The notes under the pieces were generated by a model. The model was not told the origin of the DNA, did not search any database, and saw only the letters and a list, made by a program, of their open reading frames with translations. From contig SBBF01000074.1 in NCBI GenBank assembly GCA_005240075.1, positions 1 through 47,646 on the forward strand: a stretch of DNA of 47,646 bases. The letters are read 5' to 3'. This DNA comes from Nitrospira sp. Lineage in GTDB: Bacteria; UBA10199; SBBF01. Below, piece by piece: positions 8,858 to 15,834 of this stretch (its first letter is position 1; each line of letters opens with the position of its first letter). A program made the translations under genes and the position numbers.

Positions 8858-9400
8858 ATGAAAAGAGGCAACGTTTTTGTTGTTGGCTTGATTCTTTTTT
8901 TAAGTTCCTGTTTTGGCGGCGGTGTTGACAAAAGGGGAAGCGTTACCGGCTATCGAAATGGTGTTGTCCAGACCGAGGGGGGGAGTTTTCGGATTGGTTT
9001 ACTGCCGGCGGGTTGGATCAAAAAATCTTTTTCCTATCGCGCGGTCCTTTTTGTTCACCAGAGTCTTAACGCCTCTATTTCAGTCAATTCATTTTGCAAG
9101 GGGAGTTTTGACGATGGACCTCTGGAGGCCCTTTCCCGCCAGGTTTTTTATGGGGTGGCTGAACAAAAAATTCGTCGAAAACAAAAACTCCATTTGGATG
9201 GTCGCGATGCCCTCCGGACCATTTTGTCGGGAAAAGTTGACGGAGCTTCAGTCATGCTGGATGGGGTTGTTTTAAAGATGAACGAATGTGTTTTTGATTT
9301 TGTTTATTCCTCGGTGCCGGACGATTATTCGGCAGGAGCCGGCGATTTTGAAAATCTGGTTCATGGATTTCATTATATCAGCGGACCCCGGATTGATTGA
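8858..9400 (+). CDS. Small lipoprotein of unknown function, upstream of mla genes
   Basis: 180 residues. Basic N-terminus, hydrophobic core and lipobox LSSC put the acylated Cys at position 18, followed by FGGG, so outer-membrane sorting is plausible. I do not recognise a domain in the mature part (two Cys, a VHQSLNASISVNSFC segment and FDFVYSSVPDDY). The gene ends three bases before mlaE and probably belongs to the same transcript, which suggests an envelope lipid role, but that is context only. A longer in-frame start at 8813 exists; the ATG at 8858 was chosen because it directly precedes the lipoprotein signal. Confidence 0.75.
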   Translation: MKRGNVFVVGLILFLSSCFGGGVDKRGSVTGYRNGVVQTEGGSFRIGLLPAGWIKKSFSYRAVLFVHQSLNASISVNSFCKGSFDDGPLEALSRQVFYGVAEQKIRRKQKLHLDGRDALRTILSGKVDGASVMLDGVVLKMNECVFDFVYSSVPDDYSAGAGDFENLVHGFHYISGPRID

Positions 9401-9402
9401 TC

Positions 9403-10230
9403 ATGCCTCTCTCTACTCTTTATAATTCCGAAAAGTGCTTTTTTGAATCACTACGGCATTTGTTGAGCCGGATGGGAAAAACCATGCTCCAGTATGCCGA
9501 TTATATTGGAGGGGCGGCTCTCCTCATTTACAAAACTTGTTCTGTTTTGATCAAACGCCCCCTGCAGTGGAAGCTGATTATCGAACAGGTCTACCATATT
9601 GGCTATCGTTCCCTCTCGTTGACAAACCTGGTTGCCATTTTTACAGGAATGGTGTTGGCGTTGCAGTTTATTGTGGGGCTGGAACGTTTCGGTTTGAAAC
9701 TCTATGTCGGACAAGTTGTTGGGATAGCCATTGTCCGGGAACTGGGACCGGTATTAACAGCCTTGATGGTTGCGGCGCGGGTGGGGGCCGGTATTGCCGC
9801 CGAGTTGGGATCGATGACCGTATCGGAGCAGGTGCTCGCCATTGAAGCGATGGGGGCCAACCCGATTGTCAAGCTGGTGGTGCCACGGGTTCTGGTAACC
9901 ACCTGCATTACCCCCCTTCTGACGGTGATTGCCGATGCGGTCGGAATTTTTGGGGGAATGATTGTGACCGTTGTGGAGGCGGGGGTGAGCCCCCGGTTCT
10001 ACTTTGACCAGGTTCTCCGCACGGTGGAGATCGGGGATTTTTTAAGCGGAATCGGTAAAACTTTCTTTTTTGGTTTTTTTATCGGAATCACCGCCTGCTA
10101 TCAGGGGCTTAAAACAACTCATGGAACTCAAGGGGTGGGGGAATCAACAACCCTGGCGGTGGTGATTTCCTCTGTCGTGATTTTTGTGGCCGATTATTTT
10201 TTAACAAAAGTTTTTCTTTTATTGTTCTGA
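9403..10230 (+). CDS. mlaE: MlaE-type permease of the Mla/MCE phospholipid ABC transporter
   Basis: 275 residues, all-helical membrane protein. The family's central signature is present: IVRELGPVLTALMVAARVGAG, then AELGSMTVSEQVLAIEAMGANP. A repeated glycine-rich GFFIGITACYQGLKTTHGTQGVGESTT lies near the end. With MlaF and MlaD it moves phospholipids between inner and outer membranes. An in-frame TTG at 9397 could add two residues and overlap the lipoprotein stop. The next gene, mlaF, starts two bases after the stop. Confidence 0.93.
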   Translation: MPLSTLYNSEKCFFESLRHLLSRMGKTMLQYADYIGGAALLIYKTCSVLIKRPLQWKLIIEQVYHIGYRSLSLTNLVAIFTGMVLALQFIVGLERFGLKLYVGQVVGIAIVRELGPVLTALMVAARVGAGIAAELGSMTVSEQVLAIEAMGANPIVKLVVPRVLVTTCITPLLTVIADAVGIFGGMIVTVVEAGVSPRFYFDQVLRTVEIGDFLSGIGKTFFFGFFIGITACYQGLKTTHGTQGVGESTTLAVVISSVVIFVADYFLTKVFLLLF

Positions 10231-10231
10231 T

Positions 10232-10975
10232 ATGGCTCCCATTATCCAGTTTAAAAATGTATCCAAATCGTTTGGCATCAACCGGGTGTTGGGGTCGATG
10301 AGTCTTGATATCATCAGCGGGGAGACTCTCACGATTATTGGAGGAAGCGGTTCAGGGAAGAGCGTTACTTTGAAGTTGTTGTTGGGATTGATCATGCCTG
10401 ACGAAGGGGAAATTTTTTTTGAGGGGAAAAAGATCACGATGATGAGTGAAGAAGAGTTGGTGGCGATGAGGGCGCAGATCGGAATGCTCTTCCAGGGAGC
10501 GGCGCTCTTTGATTCGCTGACTGTTTTTGAGAATGTGGCCTACCCTTTGATGGAGCATTACAACTATCCTGACGAAAAAGTGAGGGAGATTGTCGCTGAA
10601 AAGCTGGAACTGGTCGGTTTGCCGGGAATTGAGACGATGTATCCGGCTGACCTGTCGGGAGGAATGAAAAAGAGGGTGGGGCTGGCCCGCGCGATTGCCA
10701 CCAACCCGGAAGTGATTCTTTATGATGAACCAACCACAGGGCTTGATCCGGCCAATACCAACCGGATTAACGAATTGATTCTGGAACTTCAGGAGAGGTT
10801 ACAAGTTACTTCCATTGTGGTGACTCACGATATGGCCTCCGCTTTTAAAGTTTCCAATCGGCTTGCTTTGTTGCATAATAAAAAAATAGAATTTGTGGGG
10901 ACGGTGGAAGAAATCCAGCGTTCCAGAAATCAGATGGTACAGAATTTTATACGGGGCGAAATTGGAGAAACTTAA
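10232..10975 (+). CDS. mlaF: MlaF-type ATPase of the Mla/MCE transporter
   Basis: 247 residues. Walker A is GGSGSGKS (37-44), Q-loop Gln88, signature LSGGMKKR (141-148), and Walker B VILYDEPTTGLDP with Asp165-Glu166; a VVTHDMASAF H-loop follows. It energises lipid transport by MlaE/MlaD on the cytoplasmic face. It is tightly packed: two bases after mlaE, and mlaD begins immediately after its TAA. Confidence 0.95.
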   Translation: MAPIIQFKNVSKSFGINRVLGSMSLDIISGETLTIIGGSGSGKSVTLKLLLGLIMPDEGEIFFEGKKITMMSEEELVAMRAQIGMLFQGAALFDSLTVFENVAYPLMEHYNYPDEKVREIVAEKLELVGLPGIETMYPADLSGGMKKRVGLARAIATNPEVILYDEPTTGLDPANTNRINELILELQERLQVTSIVVTHDMASAFKVSNRLALLHNKKIEFVGTVEEIQRSRNQMVQNFIRGEIGET

Positions 10976-11773
10976 ATGAGTCACGAACGGGAAATGATGC
11001 AGATTCAGGTGGGAGCTTTTGCGGCCATTGGACTCCTTTTGCTCATGACCATTGTTTTTATGCTGGGGAGCGAAAAAAATATTTTTGAAAAGCAGTATAC
11101 CCTGATTTGCCGGTTCAACGACATCAGCGGGCTCCGTGTGGGAGCGCCGGTCCAGCTGGCCGGCATTCATGTGGGAACGGTCAATCAGATCCTCTTTGAT
11201 GAGAAAGAAAGAAAAAAGGTCAAACTTGTTTTAAGGATCACGAAGGACTACCAGGAAAGAATCAGAAAAGATTCTACGGCGTCCATTGTGACACAGGGGT
11301 TATTGGGGGACAAAATGGTTTTTGTAACGGTTGGGAGCCCCGAAAAAGATCCATTAAAGGATGGCGATGAACTCTCCACCCGGGCCCCTTCCGGTTTTTA
11401 TCAGGTGTTGGAAAAAGGGGATGAACTGATTGATACGGCCAATCAAGTAGCCAAAAAAGTGGATACGATTCTTGAAGAGGTTCAAAAGGGGAAGGGATTG
11501 ATCCATGGGCTGGTCTACGATCCGGAAGGGGGAGAACTGATTCATGATCTGGTGGCAGTTGGCGAAAATCTGAATTCAGCCAGCCTGCAGGCGGCCCAGA
11601 TTACCAGAAAAATAAATCAGGGGGAGGGGACCTTCGGGGCCCTGATCAACGATGCCTCCCTGTTTAACGACATGAAAACGCTTCTTGGGAAGGCCAATCG
11701 CAACAAGCTCATCCGGGCGGTTATTCGTGAAACCCTCCGGACAAAAGAGGAAAAAATCTTAAAAAATCCTTAA
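10976..11773 (+). CDS. mlaD: MlaD-type MCE-domain lipid-binding protein
   Basis: 265 residues. One N-terminal membrane anchor (about 11-31, IQVGAFAAIGLLLLMTIVF) is followed by a single MCE domain (about 38-115) with FNDISGLRVGAPVQLAGIHVG, the family hallmark, and TQGLLGDKMVFVTVG. The C-terminal half is predicted helical (residues 135-255), with the repeated type of GEGTFGALINDASLFNDM segment seen in single-pass MCE proteins. It forms the periplasmic hexamer of the transporter. No MlaB or MlaC gene follows; a toxin-antitoxin pair lies downstream instead. Confidence 0.93.
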   Translation: MSHEREMMQIQVGAFAAIGLLLLMTIVFMLGSEKNIFEKQYTLICRFNDISGLRVGAPVQLAGIHVGTVNQILFDEKERKKVKLVLRITKDYQERIRKDSTASIVTQGLLGDKMVFVTVGSPEKDPLKDGDELSTRAPSGFYQVLEKGDELIDTANQVAKKVDTILEEVQKGKGLIHGLVYDPEGGELIHDLVAVGENLNSASLQAAQITRKINQGEGTFGALINDASLFNDMKTLLGKANRNKLIRAVIRETLRTKEEKILKNP

Positions 11774-11791
11774 AGAGTCTTCAAATCATCG

Positions 11792-11824
11792 TTGACTTTT
11801 TATATGAGTAGTTTATACTCATAT
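11792..11824 (+). promoter_or_regulatory. vapB promoter with overlapping palindromic operator
   Basis: TTGACT (11792-11797) and TATACT (11814-11819) are 16 bp apart. A perfect 9-bp inverted repeat, ATATGAGTA and TACTCATAT (11802-11824, 5-nt spacer), covers the spacer, the -10 box and the first bases of the start codon. This is the expected layout for autorepression by a ribbon-helix-helix antitoxin. The predicted transcript start (about 11826) coincides with the tandem ATG codons at 11823 and 11826, so the message may be leaderless. Confidence 0.65.
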
Positions 11825-12071
11825 GATGAGTAAGAGGCTGCAAGTTCTGCTTCAACCCAAAGAGTACAAGACTTTTCAACAGTTGGCCCGGGAGATGGGG
11901 CTCAGTTTGGGGGAATGGGTCCGACAAGCCCTCCGGTTTCAGGCGGCTGGTGTTTCGTCCAAAAACGCGGCTGGCAAGTTAAAAAATATCCGCCAGGCCT
12001 CCCAATATAGTTTTCCCACCGGCGATATTGATCAGATGTTATCGGAAATTGAAAAAGGGTATCTTTTGTGA
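11823..12071 (+). CDS. VapB-like ribbon-helix-helix antitoxin
   Basis: 82 residues. The N-terminal 45 residues (KRLQVLLQPKEYKTFQQLARE, then GLSLGEWVRQALRF) fit a ribbon-helix-helix DNA-binding fold. The acidic tail (PTGDIDQMLSEIEKGYLL) fits the toxin-wrapping segment. It overlaps the PIN toxin by 4 bases (GTGA). A second ATG at 11826 is an equally good start and would be the exact 5' end of a leaderless transcript. It should neutralise the downstream nuclease and repress the pair through the palindrome at 11802-11824. Confidence 0.85.
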   Translation: MMSKRLQVLLQPKEYKTFQQLAREMGLSLGEWVRQALRFQAAGVSSKNAAGKLKNIRQASQYSFPTGDIDQMLSEIEKGYLL

Positions 12072-12469
12072 TTTTTATTGATTCTACCATTCCCATGTAT
12101 CTGGTGGGAGTGGATCATCCCCATAAACGGGATGCGCAGATTTTTCTCGAAAAATTGATTGGGGAAAAAGCGCGTCTTGTCACGAATCTGGAGGTTTTCC
12201 AGGAAATTCTTCATCGCTACACAGCCATTAACCGGAAGGATGCCATCCAGCCCGCTTTTGACGCTTTGTACGGCTTTGTCGATGAGGTTTTCACGATCCA
12301 GGAGGAAGACGTTTTAAAGGCCAAAGAGTTTGTGCTGGCTTATCAGGGGCCCTCCGCACGGGATGCGCTTCATGCCGCCCACATGCATCGTTTAAAAATA
12401 AAAACGATCTTGACCTTCGATCGGGGCTTTGATCTTTTCCCGGACATCAAAAGAATACCTTCAACTTAA
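12068..12469 (+). CDS. VapC-like PIN-domain ribonuclease toxin
   Basis: 133 residues starting at GTG. PIN-fold acidic residues are in place: Asp5 (FIDS), Glu42 (TNLEVFQEIL), Asp99 (SARDALHAA) and Asp118 (LTFDRGFD). PIN toxins of VapBC pairs cut tRNA or rRNA when freed from antitoxin. The gene is complete and uninterrupted, so the pair looks active. Translational coupling with vapB is implied by the GTGA overlap. Confidence 0.88.
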   Translation: MIFIDSTIPMYLVGVDHPHKRDAQIFLEKLIGEKARLVTNLEVFQEILHRYTAINRKDAIQPAFDALYGFVDEVFTIQEEDVLKAKEFVLAYQGPSARDALHAAHMHRLKIKTILTFDRGFDLFPDIKRIPST

Positions 12470-12510
12470 TTCTCTGAAATCATGATGATGAGAACAATTC
12501 CATTTTTCCA

Positions 12511-12574
12511 CCCAAAACGACCTAAAACCCCCTAAAACGACATTCTTGATCCTCTGATGAATACTTGCTAAAAT
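12511..12574 (+). promoter_or_regulatory. prkA operon promoter with three 10-bp-phased upstream repeats
   Basis: TTGATC (12546-12551) and TAAAAT (12569-12574) are 17 bp apart, a good sigma-70-type promoter. Directly upstream are three units of ten bases, CCCAAAACGA, CCTAAAACCC and CCTAAAACGA (12511-12540), with A tracts on one face of the helix. They could be an activator site or a bent UP-like element. Confidence 0.55.
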
Positions 12575-12585
12575 ATTAATAAGTT

Positions 12586-12606
12586 GCATGACGCGGCGGG
12601 TCATGC
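12586..12606 (+). promoter_or_regulatory. Hairpin in the prkA 5' leader
   Basis: A perfect 7-bp stem, GCATGAC and GTCATGC, with the loop GCGGCGG begins about five bases after the predicted transcript start. The ribosome-binding site AAAAGGAGG lies 20-30 bases downstream. The hairpin could protect the 5' end or be an operator; I cannot choose between these. Confidence 0.45.
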
Positions 12607-12642
12607 GCTCTTTAAAAAAATCCCATAAAAAAGGAGGTTTCC

Positions 12643-14715
12643 ATGGCAGGCGATCAGGCTTTATGGAGCATTGTGAAAGAAGAGGACGGAATCAAAAATT
12701 TCAGGGAGCTCAATTGGACCGGAAGTTTTGAGGATTATCTGGAAATTTTCAGAAAAAATCCGAAAGTGGCCCGGACCGCTTTTCAGCGTCTCTACGACAT
12801 GATCGTCGCGCATGGGGTGGAGGAATACAAAGAGTACAAAAAAACAATCGTGAGGTACAAATTTTTTGACGACCCTTACGGCAATGGAGCCGATGCGGTT
12901 TTCGGACTCGATTTGTATCTGATGAAGCTGGTGAGTATTTTCAAGGCGGCCGCCAGACGCTACGGACCGGAGAAGAGAGTGGTCCTTTTACATGGTCCTG
13001 TCGGCAGTTCCAAATCAACTATTGTGAGGATGTTGAAGAAGGGGTTGGAGAATTATTCCCGTCTCCCCGAAGGGGCTTTGTACACCTTTGAATGGGTTCG
13101 CAAGGGGAATGGAGCCTTGTCCGGCGTTTTTGGAAGCGTTGATCGGATTGCCTGCCCCATGCACGAAGAGCCTCTGCGACTGGTTTCTGTCAAGGCGCGG
13201 GAAAGGCTGGTGGAAGTAGCCAACAAGAGTTTAGCGGCTGAAGAAAGAATCAATGTGGACGGGGATCTCTGTCCCCTCTGCCGGTATATCTATAATGCCC
13301 TGTTCCGCCACTACGAAGGGGATGTCGATCAGGTTTTCAAACATGTCGAGGTTAAGAGGCTCGTGTTGTCTGAAAAAGACCGAATTGGGATTGGCACCTT
13401 CCAGCCGAAGGACGAAAAAAATCAGGATTCCACCGAACTGACGGGGGACATCAATTACCGGAGGATTGCCGAGTATGGTTCCGAGTCGGATCCGCGCGCC
13501 TTTAATTTTGACGGTGAGTTTAATGTGGCCAACCGGGGGATCATCGAGTTTATCGAGGTGTTAAAATTGGATGTGGCTTTTCTCTATGATCTTCTCGGGG
13601 CGAGTCAGGAGCACAAGGTCAAGCCGAAAAAATTTCCGCAGACTGACATTGATGAAGTCATTATCGGCCACACCAATGAGCCGGAATACCGCAAACTGCA
13701 GAGCAACGAATACATGGAAGCTCTGCGCGACCGGACGGTCAAAATTGACATTCCCTATATTACCACCTTAAAGAATGAACAAAAAATATACCTGAAAGAT
13801 TATAGCGCCGATAAAATCAAGGGAAAACACATTGCTCCGCATACGGTAGAAATTGCGGCGATGTGGGCGGTCTTGACCCGGATGGAGGAACCGAAAAAGG
13901 CGAATTTGACGCTGATGCAAAAACTGAAACTCTACAACGGAAAGAGCCTTCCCGGTTTTACGGAGGACAATGTGAAAGAATTGCGGAAAGAAGCCAAACG
14001 GGAGGGGATGGAAGGAATTTCTCCCCGCTATGTTCAGGACAAGATTTCCAATGCCCTGGTGAGTGATGTGGGGGGGGGGTGTGTGAACCCCTTTATGGTG
14101 TTGAATGAGCTGGAGTCGGGATTAAAACATCATTCGTTGATTTCCAGCGAAGATTTGCGCAAGCGGTATGTGGAACTCCTGACTGTCGTGAAGGAGGAGT
14201 ATGAAGATATGGTTAAAAACGAGGTCCAGCGGGCGATAGCGGCCGATGAAGATGCTATTTCACGGTTGTGCGCCAATTACATCGACAACATCAAGGCTTA
14301 TACCCAGAAGGAAAAGGTCCGAAACAAATATACGGGACAGGATGAGGAGCCGGATGAACGGTTGATGCGGTCGATTGAAGAAAAAATCGACATTCCGGAA
14401 TCCCGGAAGGACGATTTTAGAAGAGAGATCATGAACTACATCGGGGCATTGGCCATTGAAGGGAAAAAATTTGATTACCGGACCAACGAACGGCTCCATA
14501 AAGCGTTGGAGTTGAAATTGTTTGAGGATCAGAAAGATACCATCAAGCTGACCAGTCTTGTTTCCAGCGTGGTTGACAAGGACACGCAGGAAAAGATTGA
14601 TGTCGTGAAATCGCGTCTGGTGAAAAATTATGACTACTGCGACATTTGCGCGACCGATGTATTGAATTACGTCGCATCAATTTTTGCAAGGGGGGATATA
14701 AAAGAGAAACAGTAA
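12643..14715 (+). CDS. prkA: PrkA-family serine protein kinase / AAA+ ATPase
   Basis: 690 residues, the usual length for the family. An N-terminal AAA domain has Walker A GPVGSSKS (118-125). Metal-type cysteines occur at IACPMHEEP and GDLCPLCRY. The C-terminal kinase-like region follows (roughly 400-690). In enteric bacteria the homologue (YeaG) works with YeaH in stress and nutrient-limitation survival; in Bacillus PrkA affects sporulation. Here it heads the conserved trio prkA - yeaH - spoVR. The start is supported by AAAAGGAGG eight bases upstream. The stop overlaps the yeaH start (TAATG). Confidence 0.95.
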   Translation: MAGDQALWSIVKEEDGIKNFRELNWTGSFEDYLEIFRKNPKVARTAFQRLYDMIVAHGVEEYKEYKKTIVRYKFFDDPYGNGADAVFGLDLYLMKLVSIFKAAARRYGPEKRVVLLHGPVGSSKSTIVRMLKKGLENYSRLPEGALYTFEWVRKGNGALSGVFGSVDRIACPMHEEPLRLVSVKARERLVEVANKSLAAEERINVDGDLCPLCRYIYNALFRHYEGDVDQVFKHVEVKRLVLSEKDRIGIGTFQPKDEKNQDSTELTGDINYRRIAEYGSESDPRAFNFDGEFNVANRGIIEFIEVLKLDVAFLYDLLGASQEHKVKPKKFPQTDIDEVIIGHTNEPEYRKLQSNEYMEALRDRTVKIDIPYITTLKNEQKIYLKDYSADKIKGKHIAPHTVEIAAMWAVLTRMEEPKKANLTLMQKLKLYNGKSLPGFTEDNVKELRKEAKREGMEGISPRYVQDKISNALVSDVGGGCVNPFMVLNELESGLKHHSLISSEDLRKRYVELLTVVKEEYEDMVKNEVQRAIAADEDAISRLCANYIDNIKAYTQKEKVRNKYTGQDEEPDERLMRSIEEKIDIPESRKDDFRREIMNYIGALAIEGKKFDYRTNERLHKALELKLFEDQKDTIKLTSLVSSVVDKDTQEKIDVVKSRLVKNYDYCDICATDVLNYVASIFARGDIKEKQ

Positions 14716-15830
14716 TGATTTTAAAAATTGAACAAGATCTAAACCGTTTCAAGCAGATTGTCCGGGGGAAAATCAAACAGGAACTGAAGCGTTTTATCAC
14801 CAACGGAGAATTGATCGGAAAACAGGGAAAGAATCTGGTCAGCATTCCCCTTGCGCAGATTGACATTCCCCATTTTCGGTATGCCGACCACCAGACGGGA
14901 GGGGTCGGTCAGGGAGAAGGGGAAGTGGGAACCCCTGTTGGCGTTGGTGAGGAAGAAGGAGATGGGGACAAGAAGGCGGGGAATCAGCCGGGGGGGCATG
15001 TTCTGGAAGTTGATCTGACGATGGAGGAATTGGCCCAGCTTTTGGGCGAAGAACTGGAACTCCCCCGCATTGAGCCGAAAGATTCCCAAAAACTGGTTTC
15101 CACCCGTTATGCCTACCGCGGGGTGAGGACCAGCGGCCCTGAGTCACTCCGTCATTTCAAACGAACCTACAAGCAGGCGCTGAAACGACAGATCATTTCC
15201 GGACAGTATAATTTCGCCAAACCGATTGTGATTCCCTACGGCGAGGACCGCCGTTACCGGAGCGTTAAGGTAGTCCAGGAACCCCAATCAAAAGCGGTGA
15301 TCATTTACATGATGGATGTCTCCGGTTCCATGGGGCAGGAGCAGAAGGAAATTGTCCGGCTGGAGTCATTCTGGATCGACATGTGGCTGAGGTCGCAGTA
15401 CAAGGGACTGGAATCCCGCTATATCATTCATGATGCCGTCGCCAGGGAGGTGGACCAGCAGACTTTCTATCATACGCGTGAATCGGGGGGGACGATCATT
15501 TCATCCGCCTATAAACTGGCCTTGAAGATGATCCACGATCATTACAACCCCGCTTTCTGGAATATTTATTGTTTTCATTTTTCTGACGGCGACAACTGGT
15601 CAGGCAACGACACCAACGAATGTTTGGGGTTGTTGGAGAAAGATTTTTTTCCCTTTACGAATCTTTTTTGCTACGGCCAGGTGGAGAGCGAATATGGGAG
15701 CGGCCAGTTTTTAAAGGACTTGAAAGAGCGTTTTGGCGATGCCCCGGAAAGACTTCGTGTGTCGAAGATAGAAGGGAAAGACAAGATCGTTGATTCGATC
15801 AAGGTTTTTTTGGGAAAAACAAAACAATAA
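14715..15830 (+). CDS. yeaH: YeaH/YhbH family protein (DUF444, von Willebrand A-like)
   Basis: 371 residues from the ATG in the TAATG junction with prkA. DUF444 layout: a basic N-terminus, a Gly/Glu-rich linker (60-95), the family segment [20 protein letters not shown] (131-150), then a VWA-like domain with MIDAS motif DVSGSM (201-206) and a distal [11 protein letters not shown]. It is the standard partner of PrkA; metal-dependent protein binding is expected. A longer ORF starting at 14646 lies inside prkA and was rejected. Confidence 0.94.
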   Translation: MILKIEQDLNRFKQIVRGKIKQELKRFITNGELIGKQGKNLVSIPLAQIDIPHFRYADHQTGGVGQGEGEVGTPVGVGEEEGDGDKKAGNQPGGHVLEVDLTMEELAQLLGEELELPRIEPKDSQKLVSTRYAYRGVRTSGPESLRHFKRTYKQALKRQIISGQYNFAKPIVIPYGEDRRYRSVKVVQEPQSKAVIIYMMDVSGSMGQEQKEIVRLESFWIDMWLRSQYKGLESRYIIHDAVAREVDQQTFYHTRESGGTIISSAYKLALKMIHDHYNPAFWNIYCFHFSDGDNWSGNDTNECLGLLEKDFFPFTNLFCYGQVESEYGSGQFLKDLKERFGDAPERLRVSKIEGKDKIVDSIKVFLGKTKQ

Positions 15831-15834
15831 TTTT

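Noticed and set aside
14646-14714. Extended yeaH start inside prkA
   Set aside because: The extra 23 residues come from the prkA coding region in another frame; the TAATG junction gives the family N-terminus.
15790-15834. Extended spoVR start inside yeaH
   Set aside because: The ATG at 15835 yields the expected SpoVR N-terminus directly after the yeaH stop.
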